Source: Geminicoccus sp036263595 (lineage in GTDB: Bacteria > Pseudomonadota > Alphaproteobacteria > Geminicoccales > Geminicoccaceae). Taken from it: a stretch of 7,362 nucleotides of DNA. Shown piece by piece: positions 1 through 4,947 of the stretch. The position numbers and the translations under genes are program-made. Position 1 is the stretch's first letter; every line of letters begins with the position of its first letter. The notes below the pieces were generated by a model, which was given only the letters and a program-made list of their open reading frames with translations, searched no databases and had not been told where the DNA came from. The DNA is taken from contig NZ_DATAGQ010000074.1 in assembly GCF_036263595.1 (NCBI RefSeq), forward strand, positions 1 to 7,362, in the 5' to 3' direction.

Positions 1-111
1 CCCAAGGTCATCCTGGTTGCCGTCGCGCGCAAGCTCTTGGTCTACGCGCATGCGGTCGTACGGACACAAACGCCGTTCCATCCCGGGACACCCAGCCCGT
101 CACCCGCTTGA
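1..111 (+). pseudogene. IS110-family transposase, C-terminal fragment
   Basis: The open frame from base 1 to the TGA at 109-111 reads PKVILVAVARKLLVYAHAVV near its start. It matches the well-known C-terminus of IS110/IS1111 transposases (K-V-x-L-x-A-x-x-R-K-L-L-x-x-x-N/H-A). These enzymes are DEDD-type recombinases that move an unusual IS, often with site-specific targeting and without target duplication. Only the last 36 residues lie in the window, so the catalytic part is upstream or missing. The element's right end should lie shortly after the stop codon, which puts it at about 115-130, directly against a palindrome at 136-152 and a truncated IS256 gene. Family assignment rests on this short tail only; whether the gene is intact upstream cannot be seen. 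Confidence 0.7.
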
Positions 112-125
112 CCGCAGCACGGTAT

Positions 126-153
126 CTCCGGGGGATCGGGCCTATGGCCCGAC
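126..153 (+). repeat. Candidate partial small palindromic element (copy A)
   Basis: Perfect 7-bp stem TCGGGCC (136-142) / GGCCCGA (146-152) with loop TAT, preceded by CTCCGGGGGATCGG. That leader matches CTCCGTGGGATCGG before the second hairpin of the clear copy at 774-821 in 13 of 14 positions. The first hairpin expected in a full copy is absent; in its place is the 3' end of the IS110 remnant. In the IS256 reading frame the palindrome codes for residues just before the conserved DGAKEILGLW. It may instead be a chance palindrome, because only half an element is present. Confidence 0.45.
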
Positions 154-773
154 GGCGCCAAGGAGATCCTTGGCCTATGGCTGGAGCAAAATGAGGGCGC
201 CAAGTTCTGGCTCCGCGTCATGAACGAGTTGCGCAACCGTGGCGTCGAGGACGTGCTGATCGCGGTCGTCGATGGCCTCAAAGGCTTCCCGAGGCAATCC
301 TGGCGGTGTTCCCGGACGCCACGGTGCAGACCTGCATCGTCCACCTGCTCCGGCACAGCCTGGACTTGTTCGTTGGGCTTACGCGGTCCCACCGGGACCA
401 CGGTCCCTCCTCACCTTACAAGGACCGCAAAGCCGTGGCGGCAGCGCTCAAGGACATCTACCGGTCGGTCGATGCCGCCGCCGGCGAGGCGGCACTTGCC
501 ACCTTCGACGAAGGCTTGTGGGGCCGCCGCTACCCAGCGATCGGCCAGAGCTGGCGGCGTGCCTGGACCGAGGTGGTGCCGTTCTACGCCTTCCCCAGCG
601 ACGTCCACCGGATCTTGTACACCACGAACGCCATCGAGGCCTTGAACGCCAAGCTGCGCCGGGCGGTCCGGGCCAGGGGCCACTTCCCGACCGACGAGGC
701 CGCCATGAAGCTGCTGTTCCTAGTCTTGAACCGGGCAGAGCGGGAGTGGAAGATGCCGCCTCGCGAGTGGAGC

Positions 774-821
774 ATGTCAGCTTCGCTGACATCACTCCGT
801 GGGATCGGCCAAAGGCCGATG
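774..821 (+). repeat. Small palindromic element, in-frame in IS256 transposase (copy B)
   Basis: Two hairpins in tandem. The first is ATGTCAGC (774-781) / GCTGACAT (785-792) with loop TTC. The second is ATCGGCC (804-810) / GGCCGAT (814-820) with loop AAA, separated by CACTCCGTGGG-like spacer DNA. Compared with the usual family sequence REWSM-AKAQFA, bases 777-821 are an exact 45-nt surplus coding SASLTSLRGIGQRPM. The reading frame is kept and no stop is introduced. ATG occurs at both edges (774-776 and 819-821), a possible 3-bp target duplication. Confidence 0.75.
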
Positions 822-902
822 GCGAAGGCTCAGTTCGCCGTCCTGTTCGGCGAGCGCTTCACCAGAGCTTATGGCCGGTTGATGGGTAACCGCCCCCCAC
901 CG

Positions 903-922
903 CACGAAATTTCAGACGGTCC
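903..922 (+). repeat. Probable right inverted repeat of the IS256-family element
   Basis: The motif CACGAAATTTCAGACGGTCC lies about 35 bp beyond the last conserved transposase residues. It has the A+T-rich core (AAATTTC) typical of IS256-family ends. The matching left end is outside the window or lost, so it cannot be confirmed here. Confidence 0.45.
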
Positions 923-1119
923 TGAGCAGGTCCTCTCCACCTGCTGTCCCGTTCTGAACTATCCCGAACCGACCGAGCAACTGTGCGTCAAGCTCAAGAC
1001 CCTGCTCCTCCGAGACCGCGACATCGACCAACTCCACTGATCGGATACCTACTCTCGATCCTGACGGCCACCTTCGCCACCGCGACCCGCTCTGCACGTG
1101 GTGAGAATGCTTTGGCCAC
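923..1119. other. Unassigned spacer between IS256 and IS2-like elements
   Basis: No supportable gene. The run-on frame of the degraded IS256 transposase crosses it as far as 1040 but codes for nothing recognisable. Before the IS2-like element inserted, this DNA was continuous with the sequence from 6321 onward; joining the two does not produce a recognisable gene either. Confidence 0.5.
1115..1119 (+). repeat. Left target-site duplication of the IS2-like element
   Basis: GCCAC directly before the left inverted repeat. The same five bases follow the right inverted repeat at 6316-6320. Five base pairs is the length made by IS2-group elements. Confidence 0.85.
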
Positions 1120-1151
1120 TGGACTGCAACCCGTTTGAACCGGACAGGGTC
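1120..1151 (+). repeat. Left inverted repeat of the IS2-like element
   Basis: Starts TGGACTGCAACCCG and matches the reverse complement of 6285-6315 at nearly every position, with one extra C and a few substitutions. It contains TTGAAC at 1135-1140, which could act as a weak -35, but no convincing -10 follows at the right distance. Confidence 0.9.
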
Positions 1152-1165
1152 GTCAGCCGATAAGG

Positions 1166-1183
1166 CATAGGCATACGCCTATG
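1166..1183 (+). promoter_or_regulatory. Hairpin overlapping the orfA start codon
   Basis: CATAGGC (1166-1172) and GCCTATG (1177-1183) form a perfect 7-bp stem with loop ATAC. The ATG of orfA (1181-1183) is the last triplet of the right arm, so in an RNA the start codon would be paired. It could limit translation from transcripts entering the element from outside, a strategy known from IS10 and IS50, or it could be a DNA-binding palindrome for OrfA. No strong Shine-Dalgarno sequence is visible. Confidence 0.5.
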
Positions 1184-1687
1184 GATAAGATCATGGCTTC
1201 CGATCCGAACGGACCTCCGCCACGCGTCGAGGTAATCTGGTCGGTGCAGCGCCAACGCCGGTTCTCGACCGCCCAGAAGATGCGCTTGGTCGAGGAGAGC
1301 ATGCAGCCCGGCATGAGCGTGTCGCTGGTCGCTCGCCAAGCCGGCATCTCGCCCAGCATGCTGTTCAACTGGCGGCGCCGGATGCTGGAAGGTGGCTTCG
1401 AAGCCGTGCAGGCCGATGAGCCGGTGGTCGGCCAGACCCAGGTACGGGATCTCGAGGAGCGGGTCCGTGAACTGGAGCGTCTGTTGGGCCGGAAGACCCT
1501 GGAGGTGGAAATCCTTAATGGCGCGCTCGATGCCGCACGGGCAAAAAACCGATGTCGCTGCTGCCGTTGTGGAGCGTGCGCAGGGACGGTTCGCGATGAC
1601 CACCATCGCCAGCACGCTGGGTGTTGCCCGCTCCAACCTGGTCGAGCGCCTGGCACGCACGTCCAAGCCGCGCGGGCGCTACCATAA
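1181..1687 (+). CDS. IS2-group OrfA (DNA-binding protein), altered C-terminus
   Basis: OrfA of the IS2-like element. Residues about 28-68 form a helix-turn-helix (KMRLVEES ... SLVARQAGISPSMLFNWRRR), and residues about 88-118 a leucine-zipper/coiled-coil segment (VRDLEERVRELERLLGRKTL). Proteins of this kind bind the IS ends, repress the IS promoter, and become the N-terminus of the OrfAB transposase by programmed -1 frameshifting at an A-rich slippery run. Up to residue 122 it looks normal. After the run of six A's at 1543-1548 the frame enters sequence that is really orfB read out of frame, ending at TAA 1685-1687. With seven A's it would instead read KKPMSLLPLW and stop at TGA 1597-1599, like typical family members. 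ATG 1181 is the first start; ATG 1193 is an alternative. The DNA-binding part may still be made. Confidence 0.8.
   Translation: MDKIMASDPNGPPPRVEVIWSVQRQRRFSTAQKMRLVEESMQPGMSVSLVARQAGISPSMLFNWRRRMLEGGFEAVQADEPVVGQTQVRDLEERVRELERLLGRKTLEVEILNGALDAARAKNRCRCCRCGACAGTVRDDHHRQHAGCCPLQPGRAPGTHVQAARALP
1543..1548 (+). other. Contracted A-run at the expected frameshift site
   Basis: Six A's in GCAAAAAACC at the orfA/orfB overlap, where IS2-group elements use an A-rich slippery heptamer for -1 frameshifting. As it stands, orfB lies in the +1 frame relative to orfA, not the -1 frame. One extra A would restore both the -1 relation and a typical orfA ending. Inferred one-base loss. Confidence 0.55.
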
Positions 1688-2021
1688 GGTCGAAGACAGC
1701 TGCCTTTTGCCGCTGATCCGCTAACTGGTCGATGAGCACCCGTCCTATGGCTACCGGCGCATCACTGCGCTCCTGAACCGTCGCTTCCAGGGACAGGAAC
1801 TGCCAAAGGTCAACGCCAAGCGCGTGCTGCATCCTGCAAAACCATGTCTCGTCCTGCAGCGCCATACCGGCCGCCAGATCGGTCGGACCCATGACGGCAT
1901 GGTCATCGCGCTGACCTCCAACATCCGTTGGTGCTCCGACCATTTCGAGCTGACCTGCCGGAGCGGCGAGATCGTCCGCATCCTGTTTGCGATCGACGCC
2001 TGTGACCGCAAGATCGTCGCC

Positions 2022-2081
2022 CCGCGGCCGTCTCCTGACGGCCGTCCCTGTGGGATTGGATCGATCGCCTTCTGCGATCGA
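2022..2081 (+). repeat. Small palindromic element, in-frame in IS2-like orfB (copy C)
   Basis: Two hairpins: CGGCCGTC (2025-2032) / GACGGCCG (2037-2044) with loop TCCT, and ATCGATCGC (2060-2068) / GCGATCGAT (2074-2082) with loop CTTCT. The linker TCCCTGTGGGATTGG corresponds to ACTCCGTGGGATCGG in copy B. Translation of orfB goes from DRKIVA to WSATTAGISG with 20 surplus codons (PRPSPDGRPCGIGSIAFCDR), exactly 60 nt, no stop and frame kept. The hairpin loops TCCT and CTTCT are identical to those of copy D read on the other strand. Confidence 0.85.
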
Positions 2082-2199
2082 TGGTCGGCCACGACAGCTG
2101 GCATTTCTGGCGAAATGGTCCAGGACCTCATGGTCGCCTGTGTAGAGAGGCGCTTTGGCAGTCCGAAGGCATCGCATCCGGTGGAATGGCTGTCGGACA

Positions 2200-2225
2200 A
2201 TCGATCGACAGAAGCCGATTGATCC
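2200..2225 (-). repeat. Small palindromic element, left part (copy D, split)
   Basis: ATCGATCG (2200-2207) pairs with CGATTGAT (2216-2223), with one G-T wobble, around a loop containing AGAAG. This is the reverse-strand form of the second hairpin of copy C (loop CTTCT). The other half of the element is at 5958-6003. The copy lies directly after the DN of the conserved DNGSAY motif in orfB and was later split by the IS1595 element. Confidence 0.8.
2217..2225 (+). repeat. Left flanking direct repeat of the IS1595-family element
   Basis: GATTGATCC, repeated exactly at 5958-5966. IS1595-family insertions normally duplicate 8 bp, so one of the nine bases may be a chance match. Confidence 0.8.
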
Positions 2226-2241
2226 AGTATTAGGTAGCAAA
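2226..2241 (+). repeat. Left inverted end of the IS1595-family element
   Basis: AGTATTAGGTAGCAAA; the last 12 bases match the reverse complement of 5941-5952 perfectly, and a further ACC match lies a few bases inside. Confidence 0.85.
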
Positions 2242-2307
2242 CACACCTCGTGCCGAATGCCCAAAGTGTGTCCTGTCTGCCACAGTGCCTCTCACCAAGG
2301 GGAGGCT

Positions 2308-2760
2308 ATGATGGGCGACGGTTTCGCGATCTCAGCGCTGGTGCGTAAGCGTGCGGACCTGGCAGGCGAGATCGAAGCGGGGGAGGCCAGGCTGCGCGTG
2401 CTACGCGCCAGCCTCGCCCATGTAGACGCCACAATCCGGCTGTTCAGCCCAACCTACCCCATCGCAGCCATCAGCCCGAAGAAGCCACGGCCTAAGCAAC
2501 CACTAGTGTTCGGCAGAGGCGATCTGGCCCGCTCCATCCTCGACATCCTCAGGACGGCACAAGAGCCGATGACGGTAGCGCAGATCGCCGCTGCCACCAT
2601 GCGCCAGCTTGGCTTGCCCGACGATCTAGGCGCTCGGGAGTTCCTGGAGAGCCGCGTGGACAAGGCGGTGCGGCGGCAGGCTGATCAGGGGCTGATGCAG
2701 AAGGTGCAGCTCGGCCCGCGTGCCGTGGGGTGGGCTATTGCTCGGGTAGGCGAAGGATGA
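2308..2760 (+). CDS. Coiled-coil / winged-helix-like hypothetical protein
   Basis: 150-residue protein; the role is unknown to me. Residues about 8-48 are a charged amphipathic helix likely to form a coiled coil (ALVRKRADLAGEIEAGEARL onward). Residues 52-66 are a basic, proline-rich linker (SPKKPRPKQP). Residues about 69-145 look like a winged-helix DNA-binding fold: RSILDILRTAQEPMTVAQIA (helix-turn-helix entry), then a helix VDKAVRRQADQGLMQKV and a short GW strand. I recall similar short proteins as recurrent hypotheticals in Rhodospirillales and sphingomonads. The start ATG 2308 is chosen because AAGGGGAGG sits 2-9 bases upstream; ATG 2311 gives slightly better spacing. The frame is open further upstream but would begin inside orfB and outside the transposon. 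As the first gene inside the left end, it could regulate the element or be passive cargo. Confidence 0.8.
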   Translation: MMGDGFAISALVRKRADLAGEIEAGEARLRVLRASLAHVDATIRLFSPTYPIAAISPKKPRPKQPLVFGRGDLARSILDILRTAQEPMTVAQIAAATMRQLGLPDDLGAREFLESRVDKAVRRQADQGLMQKVQLGPRAVGWAIARVGEG

Positions 2761-2905
2761 ATTTGCAAAGGGGCAGGTGCCATCCTAGGTTTATGCACAG
2801 GTTCCTCACAGCTACATCCCCAGCATTCTTGGCGTTTCCTCGCGGTCGTTGTTTCTTCTGCTCATGGCAGAAGCTAGGTTTCCAGCAGGGGGAACGAGCG
2901 AGGTT

Positions 2906-3643
2906 ATGATGATAGGCGGCATAAAAGAATTATACTTTTCGCGCCATCATCTAATTAGAGATTTAGTAGGTAATGTAGCCCCACTAAGCGCGTTCCTGCT
3001 GGTATATTCAATATTCGATCATAATGCTCAGAGATTAGCTAAGGAAATTTTTACTTCCTATATAATTAACATGTCTTTCTGGGCATTCATCTTATGCGCC
3101 AGCACTTACGTACTCAGCGGATATTTTATAGGCTCGTTGGCAAATTTTGGCGGTAATTTTATAAACAGGATGCTGAGGTATGTCCCCCGATTTGGGGAGA
3201 AGTGTTCATACCCATACTGGTACAAGAAGGATGCTAAGGACATTGATGATCTTTATCTTAAGATTTTCCCTGATCATCAATATCTAAGCAGTGGGGCCGC
3301 AGTGTCTCCAACCGACAAGGTTAATGCTCTCAAAGAGTATTTTCGTAGATATAACCCTGATGGCTATAGTGAGACATACCGACAGTATATCAAGATAGAT
3401 ATCGTGCGTGCAGCCATGCTGTATCCGATTATTTATTTGGCTGTTCAATTCATTTTAGCTTTGCGTGATTTTGGTAGTTGGAGCAGTTCTTATAACGGAT
3501 GGCTAATATCGATATCTTTCCTGTCTCTAGGCGTTGCTTTTGTCGAACTGCCGAGACGCATACAGAAATTTGTAAGAACAGAGTATTTTTTTATCATTGC
3601 AAGTGCTCGTTTTAAGGAAGATAGCGATACGCTACCAGCTTGA
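2906..3643 (+). CDS. AT-rich four-helix membrane protein, unknown function
   Basis: 245 residues if started at ATG 2906, with a second ATG at 2909; GCGAGG lies just upstream. The frame is open to a TTG at 2849 and ATG 2864, but the GC-rich, non-hydrophobic stretch before 2906 looks like leader DNA. Predicted membrane segments are at residues about 20-37, 51-77, 169-187 and 198-214. The middle loop, about 90-168, is rich in Tyr, Lys and Asp (YPYWYKKDAKDIDDLYLKIF; YFRRYNPDGYSETYRQYIKI), so a cytoplasmic domain is plausible. Base composition is strikingly AT-rich, with many TTA, ATA, AGA and AAT codons, unlike every other gene in the window, so it was probably acquired from a low-GC donor. Its TGA (3641-3643) abuts the reversed stop of the transposase. 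I do not recognise a family; a defence, toxin or signalling effector is possible but unsupported. Confidence 0.8.
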   Translation: MMIGGIKELYFSRHHLIRDLVGNVAPLSAFLLVYSIFDHNAQRLAKEIFTSYIINMSFWAFILCASTYVLSGYFIGSLANFGGNFINRMLRYVPRFGEKCSYPYWYKKDAKDIDDLYLKIFPDHQYLSSGAAVSPTDKVNALKEYFRRYNPDGYSETYRQYIKIDIVRAAMLYPIIYLAVQFILALRDFGSWSSSYNGWLISISFLSLGVAFVELPRRIQKFVRTEYFFIIASARFKEDSDTLPA

Positions 3644-4603
3644 TCAAACAGCCCGCTGCCAATACCCACACCAGTTGCGGCTCTTGCCGTGGCTCAGCGC
3701 ACCAACCGTAGCCCGCTCCAACTGCACGCCGTTGCTCTCCCGGCGCATGTCCTCGCGCCATGCCATCTCGCCGGCATAGAAGCGCAAGTAAGGGCCAGAG
3801 ATATGATGATGCTGCCCATACTCGGCCCGACGGAGACGGCTGAAAAACGACTCTGCCTGATTGGTGCAGGAGCCTTCGTCTGAGAACGCAACCAGATGGT
3901 TGATGCGCTTCATGGCGAAGCGAGCATGCAGCGCGTCCCATGACGCCGCTTCGTCGGCATGCACGGTCGAGCCAGCCTGCACGCGACGGGCGATGGTGGG
4001 CACCGCCTCTTCCTCGCTGCGAACCACGAACGGCAGCGTGCGGCCGTTGCGCTCCCGCATGACGACCACCACGCGACGCTTGCCGGTCTGGTGCTGGGCC
4101 AAGCGACGGTCCTTGCGATCCGCCTTCCTGTTCGCCTGCCGGATGCTGCCGCCGACGTAGCAGCCGTCGATCTCGACCTCACCAGCCGGCCGGTAGCGAT
4201 CCTGGTCAGCGCTCATGCTCTCGCGCAGCTTGTGGGCCAGCACGAACGCGGTCTTGGCTTGCACGTCCAGATCACGGCCAAGCTGCAAGGCGCTCAAGCC
4301 CTTCACCGCATTCACGCTGATCGCGATGGCGAGCAGGTAGGTGCGGATCGGCAGCTTGCGGCTGGCGAAGATGGTGGAGGACGTGACGGTGAACTGGTGC
4401 AGGCATGCCTTGCACTTGAAGATGCGGCGCGTCTTGAACTCGTAGCAGGCCACGCACTCACAGCGCGGGCAGACGGCCTCGCCCTTGGTGTCCTGCCAAC
4501 GAAGCTTGCGGAACACGTCATAGGCTTCCTCGTCGGTCATCCGTGCCACGCGCACCAGCGAAAGGGTGCGGGCTGCGGCGGAGAGGAGGAAGTGTTGAGC
4601 CAT
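3644..4603 (-). CDS. IS1595-family transposase
   Basis: 319 residues, a normal length. An N-terminal zinc ribbon has C45-P-R-C48 and C64-K-A-C67, used for binding the ends. The DDE-type catalytic core shows VEIDGCYVGG (D146), VHADEAASWD (D217) and TNQAESFFSRLRR (N248/E251), followed by the conserved YLRFYAGEMAWRED and a GYWQR tail. It would cut and join the TTAGGTAGCAAA ends of the surrounding element. The start is placed at ATG 4603 because family members begin with M-x-Q-H-F-L-L-S-A-A-A-R-T-L-S; an upstream TTG at 4666 lies inside the promoter and is rejected. There is no strong Shine-Dalgarno sequence. It is divergent from the DUF6471-like gene, sharing a promoter region with it, and convergent with the AT-rich membrane protein with no intergenic bases. 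No stop, frameshift or lost catalytic residue is seen, so it is probably active. Confidence 0.95.
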   Translation of the reverse strand: MAQHFLLSAAARTLSLVRVARMTDEEAYDVFRKLRWQDTKGEAVCPRCECVACYEFKTRRIFKCKACLHQFTVTSSTIFASRKLPIRTYLLAIAISVNAVKGLSALQLGRDLDVQAKTAFVLAHKLRESMSADQDRYRPAGEVEIDGCYVGGSIRQANRKADRKDRRLAQHQTGKRRVVVVMRERNGRTLPFVVRSEEEAVPTIARRVQAGSTVHADEAASWDALHARFAMKRINHLVAFSDEGSCTNQAESFFSRLRRAEYGQHHHISGPYLRFYAGEMAWREDMRRESNGVQLERATVGALSHGKSRNWCGYWQRAV

Positions 4604-4636
4604 GGACTGATGCCGTATGCGGTAACTTTCTGTCAC

Positions 4637-4644
4637 ATATGATA
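4637..4644 (+). promoter_or_regulatory. Candidate operator half: ATATGATA repeat 1
   Basis: ATATGATA, overlapping the -10 of the transposase promoter, and repeated exactly at 4681-4688 over the -10 of the opposite promoter. The 44-bp spacing is about four helical turns. Possibly the binding site for an element-coded regulator. Confidence 0.45.
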
Positions 4645-4666
4645 ACAGAAGGCACTGCCTTGGCAA
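4639..4666 (-). promoter_or_regulatory. Promoter of the transposase gene
   Basis: On the minus strand: -35 TTGCCA (4666-4661), a 16-bp spacer, and -10 TATCAT (4644-4639). The transposase ATG follows 35 bases further on. The -35 overlaps that of the divergent plus-strand promoter by five bases, so the two should compete for RNA polymerase. Confidence 0.65.
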
Positions 4667-4687
4667 GAACTATTTATCAGATATGAT
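4660..4687 (+). promoter_or_regulatory. Promoter of the DUF6471-like / membrane protein operon
   Basis: -35 TTGGCA (4660-4665), a 16-bp spacer, -10 TATGAT (4682-4687). The expected start of transcription is near 4694, just before AGGAG (4703-4707) and ATG 4714. Confidence 0.7.
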
Positions 4688-4691
4688 ATCT
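4679..4691 (+). promoter_or_regulatory. Palindrome over the -10 (candidate operator)
   Basis: AGATAT-G-ATATCT, a perfect 6-bp inverted repeat covering the plus-strand -10 and containing the second ATATGATA (4681-4688). It fits a dimeric repressor site. The small DUF6471-like protein downstream is an obvious but unproven candidate to bind it. Confidence 0.5.
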
Positions 4692-4713
4692 ACATCCCGC
4701 ATAGGAGATGTCG

Positions 4714-4947
4714 ATGAGTACGGAAGATGTTTGGGCGCTGAAGGCGCGTAGCATCCTGAAGGCCGAACTGAAGCGTCAGGATGTGAGTTATCAACAGCTT
4801 GTTTCCAAGCTGGCCGAGATTGGCGTTGAGGAGACACCTGCCTCAATTGCAAACAAGATAAGCCGGGGCAAATTCACCGCAGCTTTTCTGCTGCAATGTC
4901 TTGAGGTGATCGGATGCGTCACGCTGCGATTGCGGGAGCCATCCTAG
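4714..4947 (+). CDS. DUF6471-like small protein
   Basis: 77 residues, starting MSTEDVWALKARSILKAELK and containing the family-typical run ELKRQDVSYQQLVSKLAEIG, then ETPASIANKISRGKFTAAFL and LQCLEVIGCVTLRL. From memory this matches the DUF6471 family, small helical proteins with a helix-turn-helix-like look (Q-L-V-S-K-L ... I-A-N-K-I-S-R-G). I recall members near IS1595 transposases. ATG 4714 is preferred to ATG 4708 because AGGAG at 4703-4707 is 6 bases from 4714 but abuts 4708. It is divergent from the transposase across overlapping promoters, so a regulatory role for transposition is a reasonable inference, not shown. Its last 34 bases overlap the start of the next gene, suggesting translational coupling. 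Confidence 0.85.
   Translation: MSTEDVWALKARSILKAELKRQDVSYQQLVSKLAEIGVEETPASIANKISRGKFTAAFLLQCLEVIGCVTLRLREPS

Larger units (their letters stand above)
151..922 (+). pseudogene. IS256-family (mutator-type) transposase, truncated and frameshifted
   Basis: Conserved blocks of IS256-family DDE transposases are visible: DGAKEILGLWLEQNEGAKFW, then VVDGLKGFP with the second catalytic Asp, then FPDATVQTCIVHLLRHSL, then PFYAFPSDVHRILYTTNAIE with N-A-I-E near the catalytic Glu, then FGERFTRA. The N-terminal third, with the first catalytic Asp, is missing and replaced by the IS110 remnant. One C appears to have been lost around 288-290: frame 151-288 (GLKGF) continues from 291 in another frame (EAILAVFPD). 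A 45-nt palindromic insertion at 777-821 splits the usual REWSMAKAQF. After FGERFTRA the frame runs on to a stop at 1038-1040 with no recognisable protein, so the native stop is probably lost. The likely right end is near 922, at the motif CACGAAATTTCAGACGGTCC. Surely non-functional. Confidence 0.85.
1542..2222 (+). pseudogene. IS2-group OrfB transposase, 5' portion (broken)
   Basis: OrfB is the DDE integrase-like catalytic half of the IS2-group transposase. Visible family blocks are TDVAAAVVERAQGRFAM near the start, LVDEHPSYGYRRITALLNRR, LQRHTGR, IRWCSDHFEL with the first catalytic Asp (codon 1938-1940), LFAIDACDRKI, TTAGISGEMVQDLM, and EWLSDN with the second catalytic Asp (2196-2198). Damage: TAA at 1722-1724 in place of a sense codon just before LVDEH; compensating small deletions around 1830-1850, where the expected ILQNHGLVLQ is read as HPAKPCLVLQ; a 60-nt in-frame palindromic insertion at 2022-2081; and a second palindrome right after DN that itself contains the IS1595 element. 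The frame ends at a TGA (2220-2222) in that palindrome. The rest of the gene resumes at 6004. Confidence 0.9.

Noticed and set aside
1050..1075. TCGATCCTGACGGCC as a further palindromic-element fragment
   Set aside because: It resembles part of hairpin 1 of copy C but has no paired arm and no linker or second hairpin.
1515..2264. A 249-codon minus-strand frame across IS2-like orfB
   Set aside because: Antisense shadow of the degraded transposase; no motif of its own.
2761..2905. Promoter or terminator between the winged-helix-like gene and the AT-rich membrane gene
   Set aside because: No convincing -35/-10 pair at proper spacing and no stem with a T-run could be found by eye.
3959..4642. 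A 227-codon plus-strand frame opposite the IS1595 transposase
   Set aside because: Shadow of a well-recognised transposase with zinc-ribbon and DDE motifs.
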